Source of the DNA: Okeania sp. SIO2B3
GTDB taxonomy: Bacteria; Cyanobacteriota; Cyanobacteriia; Cyanobacteriales; Microcoleaceae
Assembly: GCF_010672525.1 (NCBI RefSeq)
Contig: NZ_JAAHGH010000036.1
Location: forward strand, 1-64,000
Reading direction: 5' to 3'
DNA: 64,000 bases
In this document: one piece after another, positions 9,073 to 18,043 of the stretch
Position numbering within the stretch: the stretch's first letter is position 1
Layout of the letters: each line of letters starts with the position of its first letter
The notes under the pieces: model-generated
The model's database searches: none
Told to the model about the DNA's origin: nothing
The model's input: the letters and a program-made list of their open reading frames with translations, nothing else
Translations under genes and position numbers: made by a program

Positions 9073-10767
9073 TTTATTTTCAAGCAACGAATCATAAAAA
9101 TAGGGACCGCTATGGCGATGTCCTTAACGCTCTGGGTAGCAGGAATGCTGCCTTGGCTCCCTACAGCTGCAGCATTGGCCGAAACAACTCAGCCTCCTAA
9201 CATTTTGGTCATTTGGGGAGATGACATTGGTTGGCAGAACGTATCTGCTTACGGTATGGGGACGATGGGATATACCACGCCAAACATCGATCAGATTGGT
9301 AACGAAGGAATTCGCTTCACCGATCACTACGCCCAGCCAAGCTGCACAGCGGGACGAGCAGCATTTATTACAGGTCAGTATCCCATCCGTTCTGGTATGA
9401 CCACCGTGGGACAACCTGGAGACTCCCTCGGTCTCAAAGCGGAATCACCCTCTCTGGCAGAAGTGCTGAAGGAGCAAGGTTATAGAACCGGTCATTTTGG
9501 TAAAAACCACCTGGGCGATCGCAATGAACATCTGCCGACTGTCCACGGGTTTGACGAATTTTTCGGTAATCTCTACCACCTCAATACCCAAGAAGAAGCT
9601 GAACAGCGGGACTATCAAAACTTTGGTGAGCAGTATTCGGGTAGCCTAGAAGAATATGAAAAGAAGTTTGGCACGCGAGGCGTAATCCACTCCTTTGCGA
9701 CAGATACTTTTGATAGTAGCGTAGATCCTCGTTTTGGAGTCGTGGGTTATCAAACAATCGAAGATACCGGTCCTCTTTACCGAGAGCGGATGAAGAATTT
9801 TGATGGAGAGGAAGTAATTCCCAGAGCGCTTCACTTCATGGAAGACTCCAAAGCTCAGGATAAACCGTTTTTTGTCTGGTTGAACACCAGTCGTATGCAC
9901 CTTTACACTCGGCTAAATGAGGAATGGCGCTACGCAGCCGAAGACTATACCAGTGAATCTGATTATCACGGTAGCGGGATGCTTCAGCATGACCACGATA
10001 TCGGTGTTATCCTAGATTTCCTTAAAGACAACGGTTTAGATGAGAACACCATCATTTGGTATTCCACAGACAATGGCCCCGAACATTCCGCTTGGCCTCA
10101 TGGTGCAACCACACCCTTCCGAGGTGAAAAAATGACGACTTACGAAGGTGGAATTCGTGTGATTTCCATGCTCCGATGGCCGGAGCAGATCCAGCCAGGT
10201 CAGATACTCAATGGTATTCAGGCTCACCAAGATATGTTCACCTCCTTTGCTACTGCGGCTGGTGTACCTGATGTAGTAGAGCAGATGAAGACTGAAAAAA
10301 ATCAGTACATTGATGGGGTTAACAATCTTGATTACTGGACTGGCGAGACGGACAAGTCAAACCGCAACTTACTGTTCAACTATTACGAAAGTATCTTGAC
10401 CGGAGTGCGAATGGGACCGTGGAAGTTCCACTTTTCCACTAAGGAGGACTACTACGCCAATCTTGTTCCTCGTACTATGCCCCTAATATTCAATCTACGG
10501 ATGGACCCGTTTGAGAGCTATGACAGCATAGATGCTTACGGACACCTTACACAGAAAGTTTCATGGCTTTTCCAACCCATCAGCGAACAGTTAGGCGAAC
10601 ACATTAAAAGCTTGATTGAATATCCCCCGGTACAAAGTGGAAAATCCTTCAATTTGTCGAGTGTCATTGAAGATGCCAGTGAGACTATCAAGGATCAAGA
10701 TATCTGGGATGCTATCGAGGACATTAACGACCAACTTGGTGGGCTGACGAGTAAGGGTTTGCAGTAG
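9064..10767 (+). CDS. Secreted arylsulfatase (alkaline-phosphatase superfamily)
   Basis: Hydrolyses sulfate esters. Starting at ATG 9064 (MKQFIFKQR) gives 567 residues with a Lys/Arg-rich n-region, a hydrophobic stretch and a cut near AALA-ET: a signal peptide. Sulfatase hallmarks follow: metal-binding [12 protein letters not shown] (Asp53/54), the modification motif CTAGR (Cys94), [21 protein letters not shown] and [19 protein letters not shown] is the C-x-A-x-R variant of the usual CxPxR, so Cys94 must become formylglycine; the next gene encodes the matching enzyme. The frame is open back to ATG 9043, but both 9043 and 9064 lie in the IS605-type right end. An internal ATG at 9112 would drop the charged n-region. 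Base composition looks richer in GC than the flanking genes. The substrate cannot be inferred. Confidence 0.88.
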   Translation: MKQFIFKQRIIKIGTAMAMSLTLWVAGMLPWLPTAAALAETTQPPNILVIWGDDIGWQNVSAYGMGTMGYTTPNIDQIGNEGIRFTDHYAQPSCTAGRAAFITGQYPIRSGMTTVGQPGDSLGLKAESPSLAEVLKEQGYRTGHFGKNHLGDRNEHLPTVHGFDEFFGNLYHLNTQEEAEQRDYQNFGEQYSGSLEEYEKKFGTRGVIHSFATDTFDSSVDPRFGVVGYQTIEDTGPLYRERMKNFDGEEVIPRALHFMEDSKAQDKPFFVWLNTSRMHLYTRLNEEWRYAAEDYTSESDYHGSGMLQHDHDIGVILDFLKDNGLDENTIIWYSTDNGPEHSAWPHGATTPFRGEKMTTYEGGIRVISMLRWPEQIQPGQILNGIQAHQDMFTSFATAAGVPDVVEQMKTEKNQYIDGVNNLDYWTGETDKSNRNLLFNYYESILTGVRMGPWKFHFSTKEDYYANLVPRTMPLIFNLRMDPFESYDSIDAYGHLTQKVSWLFQPISEQLGEHIKSLIEYPPVQSGKSFNLSSVIEDASETIKDQDIWDAIEDINDQLGGLTSKGLQ

Positions 10768-10821
10768 TCTGTAGATTACTCAATCTGCGACTGTTGAATT
10801 AAACAGCTAGCCATTAGAAAT

Positions 10822-10912
10822 AGGATGTCGAAGTTTTGTTATCGCTTCGGCATCCAATCTCACAAAAATTGGCAATGAATTCGACTTAACCTCCAGGCTA
10901 TAGCCAGCCTGG
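10822..10912 (+). terminator. Two hairpins after the sulfatase gene
   Basis: The first stem pairs GGATGTCGAAG with CTTCGGCATCC (10822-10854). The second pairs CCAGGCT with AGCCTGG (10893-10912) and is followed by ATATTTTCTAT. The second fits a weak intrinsic terminator better. Confidence 0.45.
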
Positions 10913-10926
10913 ATATTTTCTATCTC

Positions 10927-11057
10927 ACATCAAATCTGTTTAATTGGACATAAAAAAATTCTCCAATCGCTATAACTACGCTCATCTTGTCTTATCTTTC
11001 TCCTCCTGAATCCTAAAGAGTCAACCTATCTATAACTTTTTAACCGGATTTGATATC
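10927..11057. mobile_element. Family A' small element, copy 2, before the FGE gene
   Basis: This is the reverse complement of the element at 3469-3606: it opens CAAATCTGTTTAATTGGACA and closes TTTTTAACCGGATTTGATAT. It lies between the sulfatase and its presumed maturase and supplies the TTG at 11050 that artificially extends the FGE reading frame. Confidence 0.6.
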
Positions 11058-11127
11058 ACATCAAATAAATGAGGTTTCTCTGTTCAAAGCTATTCTCCTC
11101 GTTCAGCGAAATAATTCTGCGACTCAA

Positions 11128-12141
11128 ATGATGGATAATTCTCAAAATTATATTCAAAAACTCCTAATTGTTCTCAGTTTTTTTATTCTTACCGTTACTA
11201 TTTTTAGTCCGAGTGCGTTTGCCGTACCCTCTTCAACTTGTCCCGAAAATATGGTTTTCATTCCGGGAGGGGAGTTCAAAATGGGGTCGGAACAACCAGA
11301 ATTTATCGAAGAACTACCTGTTGAAGATGTGACTGTCAGTTCATTTTGCATTGACTCCCACGAAATTACTAACGCCCAATTTACTAAGTTTGTTGAAGAT
11401 ACAGGTTACGTTACCGTAGCCGAACGTCCGCTATCAAAAGAACAATTTCCTGATTTACCAGATGACCAGCGATCGCCTGGTTCTCTGGTTTTTGAACCTC
11501 CCGCAGAAGGCATTCAACAAGTTGCTTATCTGAGTTGGTGGCATTGGGTTGTGGGCGCAAACTGGCAACATCCCTACGGCCCCGATAGCAATATTAGGGG
11601 GAAAGAAAAACATCCCGTTGTTCATATTGCCTACGAAGACGCCTTAGCTTACGCCAAGTGGGCAGGAAAACAACTTCCCACCGAAGCTCAATGGGAATAC
11701 GCTGCCAGAGGTGGTTTAAAAGAATCTACTTACACCTGGGGTAAAGAATATTCTGCCAAAAAAGCCAACACCTGGCAAGGAATTTTTCCCTTTCTAAATA
11801 CCAAAGCAGACGGCTACTTGGGAACTGCTCCCGTTGCTTCGTTCAAGTCGAATGGTTACGGTTTGTATGACATGACAGGTAACGTTTGGGAATGGACAGC
11901 CGACTGGTATCAAGTTGAACGAAAGGATATGGCTCATAGCGTTAACCCAGAAGGTCCCAGGCAAGCCGAAAGTTTTGACCCCAAAAAACCTGGTGAGGGT
12001 GCGGTACACGTCATTAAAGGTGGTTCTCACCTCTGTGCGCCGAACTATTGCAGTCGATACCGTCCGGCTGCACGGGAGTCTCAGTCACCCGATACTGGAA
12101 CCACTCACATTGGTTTTCGCCTTGTCAAAAATTTGGGCTAA
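11128..12141 (+). CDS. Formylglycine-generating enzyme (SUMF1/FGE) with signal peptide
   Basis: Oxidises the sulfatase active-site Cys to C-alpha-formylglycine. ENMVFIPGGEFKMGS opens the FGE-sulfatase domain; WHWVVGANWQHPYGP, PTEAQWEYAARGG and MTGNVWEWTADW are family signatures. Near the end GGSHLCAPNYCSRYR keeps both catalytic cysteines (human FGE Cys336/Cys341; Cys303 and Cys308 here), which separates true FGEs from generic SUMF1-fold proteins. I start at ATG 11128 (or 11131): the frame extends back to a TTG at 11050, but that lies in a repeat end. The N-terminus then reads KLLIVLSFFILTVTIFSPSAFA, a clear signal peptide. Described bacterial FGEs are generally cytoplasmic, so this implies maturation outside the cytoplasm, like the eukaryotic ER enzyme. 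It lies 360 bp after the sulfatase and is probably functionally paired with it. Confidence 0.88.
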   Translation: MMDNSQNYIQKLLIVLSFFILTVTIFSPSAFAVPSSTCPENMVFIPGGEFKMGSEQPEFIEELPVEDVTVSSFCIDSHEITNAQFTKFVEDTGYVTVAERPLSKEQFPDLPDDQRSPGSLVFEPPAEGIQQVAYLSWWHWVVGANWQHPYGPDSNIRGKEKHPVVHIAYEDALAYAKWAGKQLPTEAQWEYAARGGLKESTYTWGKEYSAKKANTWQGIFPFLNTKADGYLGTAPVASFKSNGYGLYDMTGNVWEWTADWYQVERKDMAHSVNPEGPRQAESFDPKKPGEGAVHVIKGGSHLCAPNYCSRYRPAARESQSPDTGTTHIGFRLVKNLG

Positions 12142-12832
12142 CTAAATAATTAATAATTAATAATGAATAATTAATAATTAAACGATTTAGCTCGGATACT
12201 CCAGCCAGTAGGGTGCGTTATATCAAATCCGGATAATTAATATACCCAAGTCATTGCGAGTGGAACGGAGTGTAAGGAAGCAATCTGGCATTGGGCGTAA
12301 GTCTCGCAAGGTGTTGAAGCGACTCAATAAGCGTCGCCAGGACAAAAAGTGTGATTGTTAATCGTAATCAAAGTTAGGTTTTGATAGTGGGAATCGTTTT
12401 CAACTGACTTTTGTCTTCCGCCTAGCGGTATAGTGTGGCGATCGCTCTATCAACTTCAAAAATGCAAAACTCCAAGTAGTAAAACCTATCTGGGTTTTTT
12501 TTTATCTAATACCAAATCCGGTTTTCATACTCGTTTTATCCAAACAGCTTTTCTTCTGTCGTGTCAAGCTTAAAACAGGGGAATAGGAAAATGGCAAAAT
12601 CTAAGCTATATTATATTGTTTTTGCCAAAATCCTAATACAACATTTTAAGTCACAATAGCAAGAAACCCTTCTTTCTCCTGCCTTCTACCCTCTGCATTT
12701 CTTCCACCAAAGTATAAGTATTCAAGCGGACATGATATGATAAACTTACGGCTCGCTATGCGAAGGCAACAAAAAGTGAATCGACGGACATTTCGTCCAA
12801 AGTTCAACGTTATTGTTTAGAGGTTTTTCTTA
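12142..12832. other. Gene-free spacer with repeat scraps
   Basis: It contains an AATTAATAATTAATAAT stretch (12145-12180), a TATCAAATCCGGATAAT end fragment at 12222, a GTCATTGCGAGTGGAACG-type dispersed repeat at about 12250-12285, and a further AATCCGG fragment near 12515. A short run of AT-rich sequence precedes the nucleotidase start. No ORF seen. Confidence 0.6.
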
Positions 12833-14995
12833 ATGATTTTAAATCGTATTTGGAAGCATCTGTGGAGGAAGGTCGTGGTTATTGCGATCGCCACTACCTT
12901 TTTTTTGAGTGTCGCTGTCCCCCCGGCGACAGCATGGAACCTATTCGACTTCTTCAAAGGGTTTGACTGGTTTAGCAAATCCGAACCCGCTCCCACCAGC
13001 ACCGCTGCTGACTCAGAGGCCACAACCTTCACCCTGCAACTTCTCCATGCTTCCGACTTTGAAGCTGGCCTGGAAGCTCTGGAAGACGCGCCTCGTTTTT
13101 CAGCCGTCCTCAATGCTCTCAAAGACGACTATCCCAATACCCTTTTCCTTTCCTCTGGAGATAACTACATTCCCAGCCCCTTCCTGTTTGCGAGTGGCGA
13201 CCCGACCATGAATGACACCCCTGTGGGTAAAGCGGGCATCGGCCACGCCGATATCGAAATCCTTAACCAACTGGGCCTTCAAGCCTCCACTTTTGGCAAC
13301 CACGATTTCGATCTCGGTACTAAGGAAGTGAGCGATATCATTCAACCTTCTGGGGAATATCGTGGGGCATTGTTTCCTTATCTGAGCGCCAACTTGAATT
13401 TTGGTACAGACCCCGACTTGGCATACCAGGTGACGGAAAACGGACAAGAGATTAGCACGCTGGCAGCAGGAGAATTAGCAGGAACGGCGATCGCTACTGT
13501 TGGTGGGGAAGAAATCGGCATCGTTGGTGCAAGCACACCATTGTTACCTGCTATCGCCTCTACAGGTGAGGTGATCGTACTCCCTGAAAATGACACTGAC
13601 TACGATGCACTGGCTGCTGATATTCAGGCTGCTGTAGATGAGCTGACGGCAACGGGCATCAACAAAGTGATTCTTTTGTCCCATATGCAACAGTTGAATA
13701 TCGAGCGCGACGAACTTGCACCCCGCCTCCGAGATGTGGATATCCTCGTTGCGGGTGGTTCCCATACGTTGCTGTCTGATGAAACAGACCGCCTCCGCAC
13801 TGGAGATACTAGCGCCGGTCCTTATCCTATTCTCAAAACTGATGCAGACGGAAACCCGATCGCTGTAGTCAACACGAAAGCCAACTATACTTATGTGGGT
13901 CGCCTGGTGGTAGACTTCGATGCCGAAGGTCTCCTTATTCCCAGTAGCATCGACCCTAGCATCAGTGGAGCTTATGCCGCCGACGAAGAGGGGGTTGCAG
14001 CCACTGGTGGCACCCCAGACCCGGAAATCGTGGAAATCATTGATACCCTCCATGGAGTCATTGCTACCCAGGATGGTAATATTTTTGGCAACACAACGGT
14101 TTTCCTACGGGGCGACCGCAGCTATGTCCGCACTGAAGAAACCAATCTGGGCAATCTGACTTCCGATGCCGATCTTGCCTATGCCAAAACGATTGATGCT
14201 ACAACACGTATTGCTTTGAAAAATGGAGGTAGTATCCGTTCCAACATAGGTATCATCAACGCTGCAAGCGGTAGCACCGATCCCAATGACTTTGAACTGT
14301 TGCCCCCAGAAGCAAATCCGGAGGCAGGGAAAGCAGAGGGAGAAGTGTCCCAACTTGATATCAACAACTCTCTCCGGTTCAACAATGGACTCACCCTGAT
14401 TACCCTTACAGCAGAACAACTCTTACAGACACTCGAACATGGGGTTGCAGGGACAGCTCCTGGTGCAACACCTGGCCAGTTTCCACAAGTAGGGGGTTTG
14501 AAGTTTAGCTTCGATCCAGAACTTCCTGCTGGTGATCGTATTCTCTCTTTAGTCGTTTTGGGCGATGGCGAATCTGATGTTGTAGCTGAAAATGGGGAAT
14601 TAGTCGGCGACCCCAACCGCACCTTCCGTGCGATTACCGTTAACTATCTCGCTGACGGTGGCGACAGCTATCCTTACCCCAGTTTTTTGAGTGCCGATCC
14701 GGTTTTGTTTAATCGTGTCGACCTCTTAGGTGAGCCAGATAGCGACAGCGATGGAAATTTTGAACCAGAAGAGGACCTCAACAAAAACGGGGTGAGGGAT
14801 GAAGCGATTGCAGAAGCTGTCGATGGCGTTGCTGACTTCACTCCTTTCGGCACTGAGCAGGACTCACTTGCGGAATACTTCTATCAAGTTTTTCCTACAG
14901 CAGACACTGCCTTTAGCCAAGCGGATGGGGGACCTGACTCTGACGAGCGGATTCAGAACCTAGCGTTCCGGGAAGATACAGTAATTTCTCAATAG
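12833..14995 (+). CDS. Secreted 5'-nucleotidase / metallophosphoesterase
   Basis: Releases phosphate from nucleotides outside the cytoplasm. Residues 1-35 are a signal peptide (KHLWRKVVVIAIATTFFL...ATA). Metallophosphatase motifs follow: LLHASDFEAGL (in place of the usual DxH, a variant of the long 5'-nucleotidases), LFLSSGDNYI, FGNHDFDLG, ILLSHMQQ and AGGSHTLL. The C-terminal 5'-nucleotidase domain (~395-600) has LKNGGSIRSNIG and LRFNNGLTLITLT. Near residue 640, DSDSDGNFEPEEDLNKNG resembles a calcium-binding loop. 720 residues suits the extracellular family. Base composition is clearly more GC-rich than in the AT-rich flanks, suggesting transfer (inference). Upstream AAGAGG-like sequence is weak, but the ATG gives a good signal peptide. 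It could serve phosphorus scavenging, and pairs logically with the sulfatase as a desulfating/dephosphorylating secretome. Confidence 0.88.
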   Translation: MILNRIWKHLWRKVVVIAIATTFFLSVAVPPATAWNLFDFFKGFDWFSKSEPAPTSTAADSEATTFTLQLLHASDFEAGLEALEDAPRFSAVLNALKDDYPNTLFLSSGDNYIPSPFLFASGDPTMNDTPVGKAGIGHADIEILNQLGLQASTFGNHDFDLGTKEVSDIIQPSGEYRGALFPYLSANLNFGTDPDLAYQVTENGQEISTLAAGELAGTAIATVGGEEIGIVGASTPLLPAIASTGEVIVLPENDTDYDALAADIQAAVDELTATGINKVILLSHMQQLNIERDELAPRLRDVDILVAGGSHTLLSDETDRLRTGDTSAGPYPILKTDADGNPIAVVNTKANYTYVGRLVVDFDAEGLLIPSSIDPSISGAYAADEEGVAATGGTPDPEIVEIIDTLHGVIATQDGNIFGNTTVFLRGDRSYVRTEETNLGNLTSDADLAYAKTIDATTRIALKNGGSIRSNIGIINAASGSTDPNDFELLPPEANPEAGKAEGEVSQLDINNSLRFNNGLTLITLTAEQLLQTLEHGVAGTAPGATPGQFPQVGGLKFSFDPELPAGDRILSLVVLGDGESDVVAENGELVGDPNRTFRAITVNYLADGGDSYPYPSFLSADPVLFNRVDLLGEPDSDSDGNFEPEEDLNKNGVRDEAIAEAVDGVADFTPFGTEQDSLAEYFYQVFPTADTAFSQADGGPDSDERIQNLAFREDTVISQ

Positions 14996-15068
14996 AGCAA
15001 TTTTTAGGCGATCGCTTCCCCGATGCGATGCGATCACCTCTCAAAACCTAAACCTTTCGGAGGCCATT

Positions 15069-15186
15069 AATATCATGTCCGGTTGACCAGTTATAAATAA
15101 ACTACGGAGGAGTCAGGAGTCAGGAGGGAAGAAAGGAGAAGAGAAGGAGAAAGTTTTTTTATCACTAATTATCCGGACATGATATA
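15069..15186. mobile_element. Family A small inverted-repeat element, copy 1
   Basis: Ends are ATATCATGTCCGGTTGACC and TTATCACTAATTATCCGGAC/ATGATAT, with a core of GGAGTCAGGAGTCAGGAGG. Sister copies are at 18315, 39663, 41787 and 45236. Non-coding. Confidence 0.65.
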
Positions 15187-15370
15187 ACCTAATTCCTTAC
15201 GCACATACATCCGCAGAACGGAGAGGGAGTAGCAGTGCACCGTGGAACATAACCGTTCTACACTGAACATCTTTAGGAAAGCATGGGGAGCCTTCTGGTC
15301 CTCCACAGACACAAAAACCACTTTCTGACTGCGAAGAGAACTTCTCTTGGTCGCCTACGAGTGATCAAGG
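15187..15370. other. Unrecognised spacer, relatively GC-rich
   Basis: The segment is less AT-rich than its surroundings. On the minus strand one frame reads VFVSVEDQKAPHAFLKMF and onward without an early stop, which could be the tail of a lost gene. I do not recognise it. Confidence 0.3.
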
Positions 15371-15778
15371 TTAAAAGGATTCATTTTTCCATTCTATTTG
15401 GTCGCATGTTGGGAGGATGGCTGTATCAATTCCTCTTAAGGATGGTTTATCGTTGATCCTCAATTGCCAATATTTTTTGAATCCAGGGCCGTTCCCGCCT
15501 ATAGTGGTTACTAAATCTCCAAAAGGACTACTTGTATTTGTTTCATAGGTGAAAGTGCTGTCCACAAACTTTGCATTCTTCATCGCTAAACTTACGGTCT
15601 CATTTTCGATCCAAGGCACGTTTTGGATGTCGTAAATTTTTTCTCCATTTAGTTCGACGTTTATTGAGACAGTTTTAGACGCAGGAGGGCATTGAGAAAT
15701 TGCCTTCGCAGACAATTCTGATTCTGCCGTAGCAGATGGCTGTAGGAATAGATTGAATGCTAACATTGCCACCGTCAT
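15371..15778 (-). CDS. Secreted DUF4430-type small protein
   Basis: A 135-residue protein with a hydrophobic N-terminus (MLAFNLFLQPSATA) and a short beta-rich domain with SINVELNGEKIYDIQNV, TVSLAMKNA, GPGFKKYWQLRIN and a final CDQIEWKNE. This pattern fits DUF4430, a transcobalamin-C-terminus-like ligand-binding fold found on surface proteins. The ATG at 15778 leaves no charged n-region; the open frame continues upstream through KIQKIKNKSWEKLLAIVI, an ideal signal-peptide start, but contains no ATG, GTG or TTG before an upstream TAA. AAAGAGG precedes an ATT codon, so a rare start or loss of the original ATG is possible. It is convergent with the nucleotidase gene and shares the island's export theme. 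Ligand unknown. Confidence 0.6.
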   Translation of the reverse strand: MTVAMLAFNLFLQPSATAESELSAKAISQCPPASKTVSINVELNGEKIYDIQNVPWIENETVSLAMKNAKFVDSTFTYETNTSSPFGDLVTTIGGNGPGFKKYWQLRINDKPSLRGIDTAILPTCDQIEWKNESF

Positions 15779-16234
15779 TATGACTATTGCTAGCAGTTTT
15801 TCCCAGCTTTTATTCTTAATTTTTTGAATTTTCGCCTCTTTTTCTATGGCTTATTGATTTTCTGTAGACTGCTTGTCAAAACAGTGATCGTCTCCTTGAA
15901 TTAGGTATGGGGAAATTTTAACACTCACCAAAGGATCGAGTCAATAGATATTATTAGCTGAGTCATTTGCTTTCAAAGCGATCGCCGTCCTCTTAAGTTC
16001 CTGCATCTTTTTCAGGATAATTGTTTCATCCATAAGCTATTGGTGATTATTTGTCAACTACAATCTCTAATATTTAAGAAAAAATAAATTTTTGACATTA
16101 AAAAAGGATGTGATAAGATTTGAAGTAAAGGCAATCACAGCAAGCAACTAACTAATATTATTTGATTGCAATGGCCTTCAAGAAAGTTCAATTGTTCACC
16201 TTCAAAGCAAACATCAAAGCAAACAAGAGTTCTT
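15779..16234. other. Spacer with the opposed 5' ends of two genes
   Basis: It includes the possible N-terminal extension of the minus-strand DUF4430 gene (to about 15850), one HIP1 site near 15978, and AT-rich sequence before the plus-strand epimerase-fold gene. No other ORF or repeat is evident. Confidence 0.5.
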
Positions 16235-17827
16235 ATGTTCAACCTAACTCGCCATCGTCTATTTAAGATGGCAGCAAGTGTATTCCTGAGTTTTACACTT
16301 CTGTTTGTATCAAGCATTCAACCAGCTTTAGCATTAGTATCATCAACTGCTCAATATCCTGTTGATAATATTGATGGCATTATTGCCGATGTTCCCACAG
16401 GCGAACGTTGGCTTCAACATTTAGAAGAAGACTTGCTTCCATTTTGGACAATGGACGAAGCACTGGGCGATCCTGTTGGCAATTACCCGACTTATCGATG
16501 CAATGACGGGTCTTTGTACAGTTGGAGAAATCCCTGTCCAGAACTTGAAAATGCTGACTCCAGTATTGTCAAGCCAGAACGAGAATACATCAGGGCAAAA
16601 TCAAGACAAATCTTTGCCTATGGTGTTGCTTACCATCTAACCGGAAAGAGCGAATACCTACAATTTGCTCAAGATGGAGTAGATTATTTACGCGAATATG
16701 GTTTAGCCCCAGAAGGTGGTGCTTACACTTACTTTGAAGATGGAGTTGGCCTACCAAGTAAAGATCGCCGGATCAGTCAAGATATGGCTTATGCTGTTGC
16801 TGGTCTAGGATTTTACTACTATCTTACCCGCGATACCGATGTATTAGCAGATATCGTTGCCCTCAAAGACTATATTTTTGAGACCTATTACGATGCAGAA
16901 TGGGATTTACTTGCGTGGGCACATGAGGATTATGTGGATTACGTTGATGAGAACGGTAAGGAAGAAAAAGTTAGTAAGGATCAACGGGAATTAGTATCTC
17001 AACTTGACCAAGTTTATGGTTATATGTTGTTGCTCACTCCCACATTGCCTGAATTTTTTAATGGCAAATCCCTCCGCTCCCAATGGGAAGATGACTTGGT
17101 GCATCTAGCCAGAATTATGAGCGAGCAGTTCTATACACCAGACAACAATATTTTCTTTGGAGCAATTACCGATCCGAGCAAACAAAGGTTAGGAACAGAT
17201 CATACAGATTTTGGTCACTCCATTAAAACCTTATGGTTGATCTATGAAATCGGTAAATTAACTGGACATTACGAACTCACAGCTTTTGCTCAAGAAAAAG
17301 CACCTTTAATTTTTGAAGAAGCTTTCCTAGAAGATGGAACTTGGGGTCGTCGAATCAATCAATATGGTCAATTAGAAACTGATAAAGAATGGTGGATTTT
17401 AGCAGAGTTGGATCAAACTGCTGCTACATTCAGTTTGCGCGATCCTTCCTACGCTAAATACTTGCCTACCAGCTATGCTTATTGGTTTAAGTATATGATA
17501 GACCATGAACATGGTGGTACTTGGCACTGGGTAAGTGCTAAGAATAATCTTCCCGACTTGAGTCTACCTAAGCAACACTCCTGGAAAAATGCTTTCCACA
17601 GCTTTGAGCACGATCTGGTTGGTTATATTACTGGTCAAGCAATTCACAACCTACCTGTCACTTTGTATTTTGCTTTCCAGGAAATTCCTGAGAATACTCA
17701 AATTCGTCCTTACCTATTTGCGGCTAAAGTTCAATCCATGATCGAACCTCTGAAGCGCAATGGGAGAAAGATTCGTCCGGTTCGGGGTTCAACTCAACAA
17801 ATGGTTACATTAGTTGACGTTCGATAA
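16235..17827 (+). CDS. Secreted AGE-family (alpha/alpha)6-barrel epimerase/isomerase
   Basis: Starting at ATG 16235 gives 530 residues. MFNLTRHRLFKMAASVFLSFTLLFVSSIQPALA is a signal peptide. The body resembles the N-acylglucosamine 2-epimerase (AGE) superfamily: KSRQIFAYGVAYHLTGK, DFGHSIKTLWLIYEIGK, EWWILAELDQTAATFSL and KNAFHSFEHDLVGYIT, which correspond to the family's RxI, W.EHG and WH..EH motifs. AGE proteins isomerise free sugars or cleave/epimerise glycans; an exported member is unusual because the classical enzymes are cytosolic. The upstream TTG at 16166 would add 23 charged residues before the signal peptide and is unlikely. It ends in a strong hairpin at 17839. In context it could modify sugars released by the neighbouring secreted hydrolases (inference). 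Exact substrate cannot be given. Confidence 0.75.
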   Translation: MFNLTRHRLFKMAASVFLSFTLLFVSSIQPALALVSSTAQYPVDNIDGIIADVPTGERWLQHLEEDLLPFWTMDEALGDPVGNYPTYRCNDGSLYSWRNPCPELENADSSIVKPEREYIRAKSRQIFAYGVAYHLTGKSEYLQFAQDGVDYLREYGLAPEGGAYTYFEDGVGLPSKDRRISQDMAYAVAGLGFYYYLTRDTDVLADIVALKDYIFETYYDAEWDLLAWAHEDYVDYVDENGKEEKVSKDQRELVSQLDQVYGYMLLLTPTLPEFFNGKSLRSQWEDDLVHLARIMSEQFYTPDNNIFFGAITDPSKQRLGTDHTDFGHSIKTLWLIYEIGKLTGHYELTAFAQEKAPLIFEEAFLEDGTWGRRINQYGQLETDKEWWILAELDQTAATFSLRDPSYAKYLPTSYAYWFKYMIDHEHGGTWHWVSAKNNLPDLSLPKQHSWKNAFHSFEHDLVGYITGQAIHNLPVTLYFAFQEIPENTQIRPYLFAAKVQSMIEPLKRNGRKIRPVRGSTQQMVTLVDVR

Positions 17828-17838
17828 ACCCTAAATCT

Positions 17839-17873
17839 CAAGATATAGTTGCTAATTGAGCAACTATATCTTT
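17839..17873 (+). terminator. Intrinsic terminator-like hairpin after the AGE-family gene
   Basis: A perfect 14-bp stem: AAGATATAGTTGCT pairs with AGCAACTATATCTT across a 5-base AATTG loop, 12 bp after the stop codon. The tail is only weakly T-rich. Confidence 0.7.
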
Positions 17874-17968
17874 GCAACGTTCCTACAATTGTTGTGATTT
17901 TGAGTGTTTAGTTGACCACATCTGAAAAGTTTTCTCAAGTTTCAAGAAATTCACTCAAGGAGAATATC

Positions 17969-18043
17969 ATGGGATTACCAAACAAAGAAGACATTCAACC
18001 ATTTATCCAGCAACTGAGAACTTGGTACGAGAATGATGTCTAA
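17969..18043 (+). CDS. 24-residue small ORF with a strong ribosome-binding site
   Basis: AAGGAGAATATC precedes the ATG at good spacing. The product begins MGLPNKEDIQPFIQQL and ends WYENDV at a TAA that is part of the TAATTA target of the family B element at 18041. Because removing the element and one TAATTA leaves the same stop, the element did not shorten it. It could be a real small protein or the start of an older decayed gene; no family recognised. Confidence 0.4.
   Translation: MGLPNKEDIQPFIQQLRTWYENDV

Noticed and set aside
11050-11127. FGE start at TTG 11050
   Set aside because: It lies in the family A' element end and would bury the signal peptide.
13100-14622. Several minus-strand frames over the nucleotidase gene
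   Set aside because: Antisense shadows in GC-richer DNA; the plus-strand frame has clear family motifs.
16166-16234. TTG start of the AGE-fold gene
   Set aside because: It adds a charged 23-residue leader before an otherwise perfect signal peptide.
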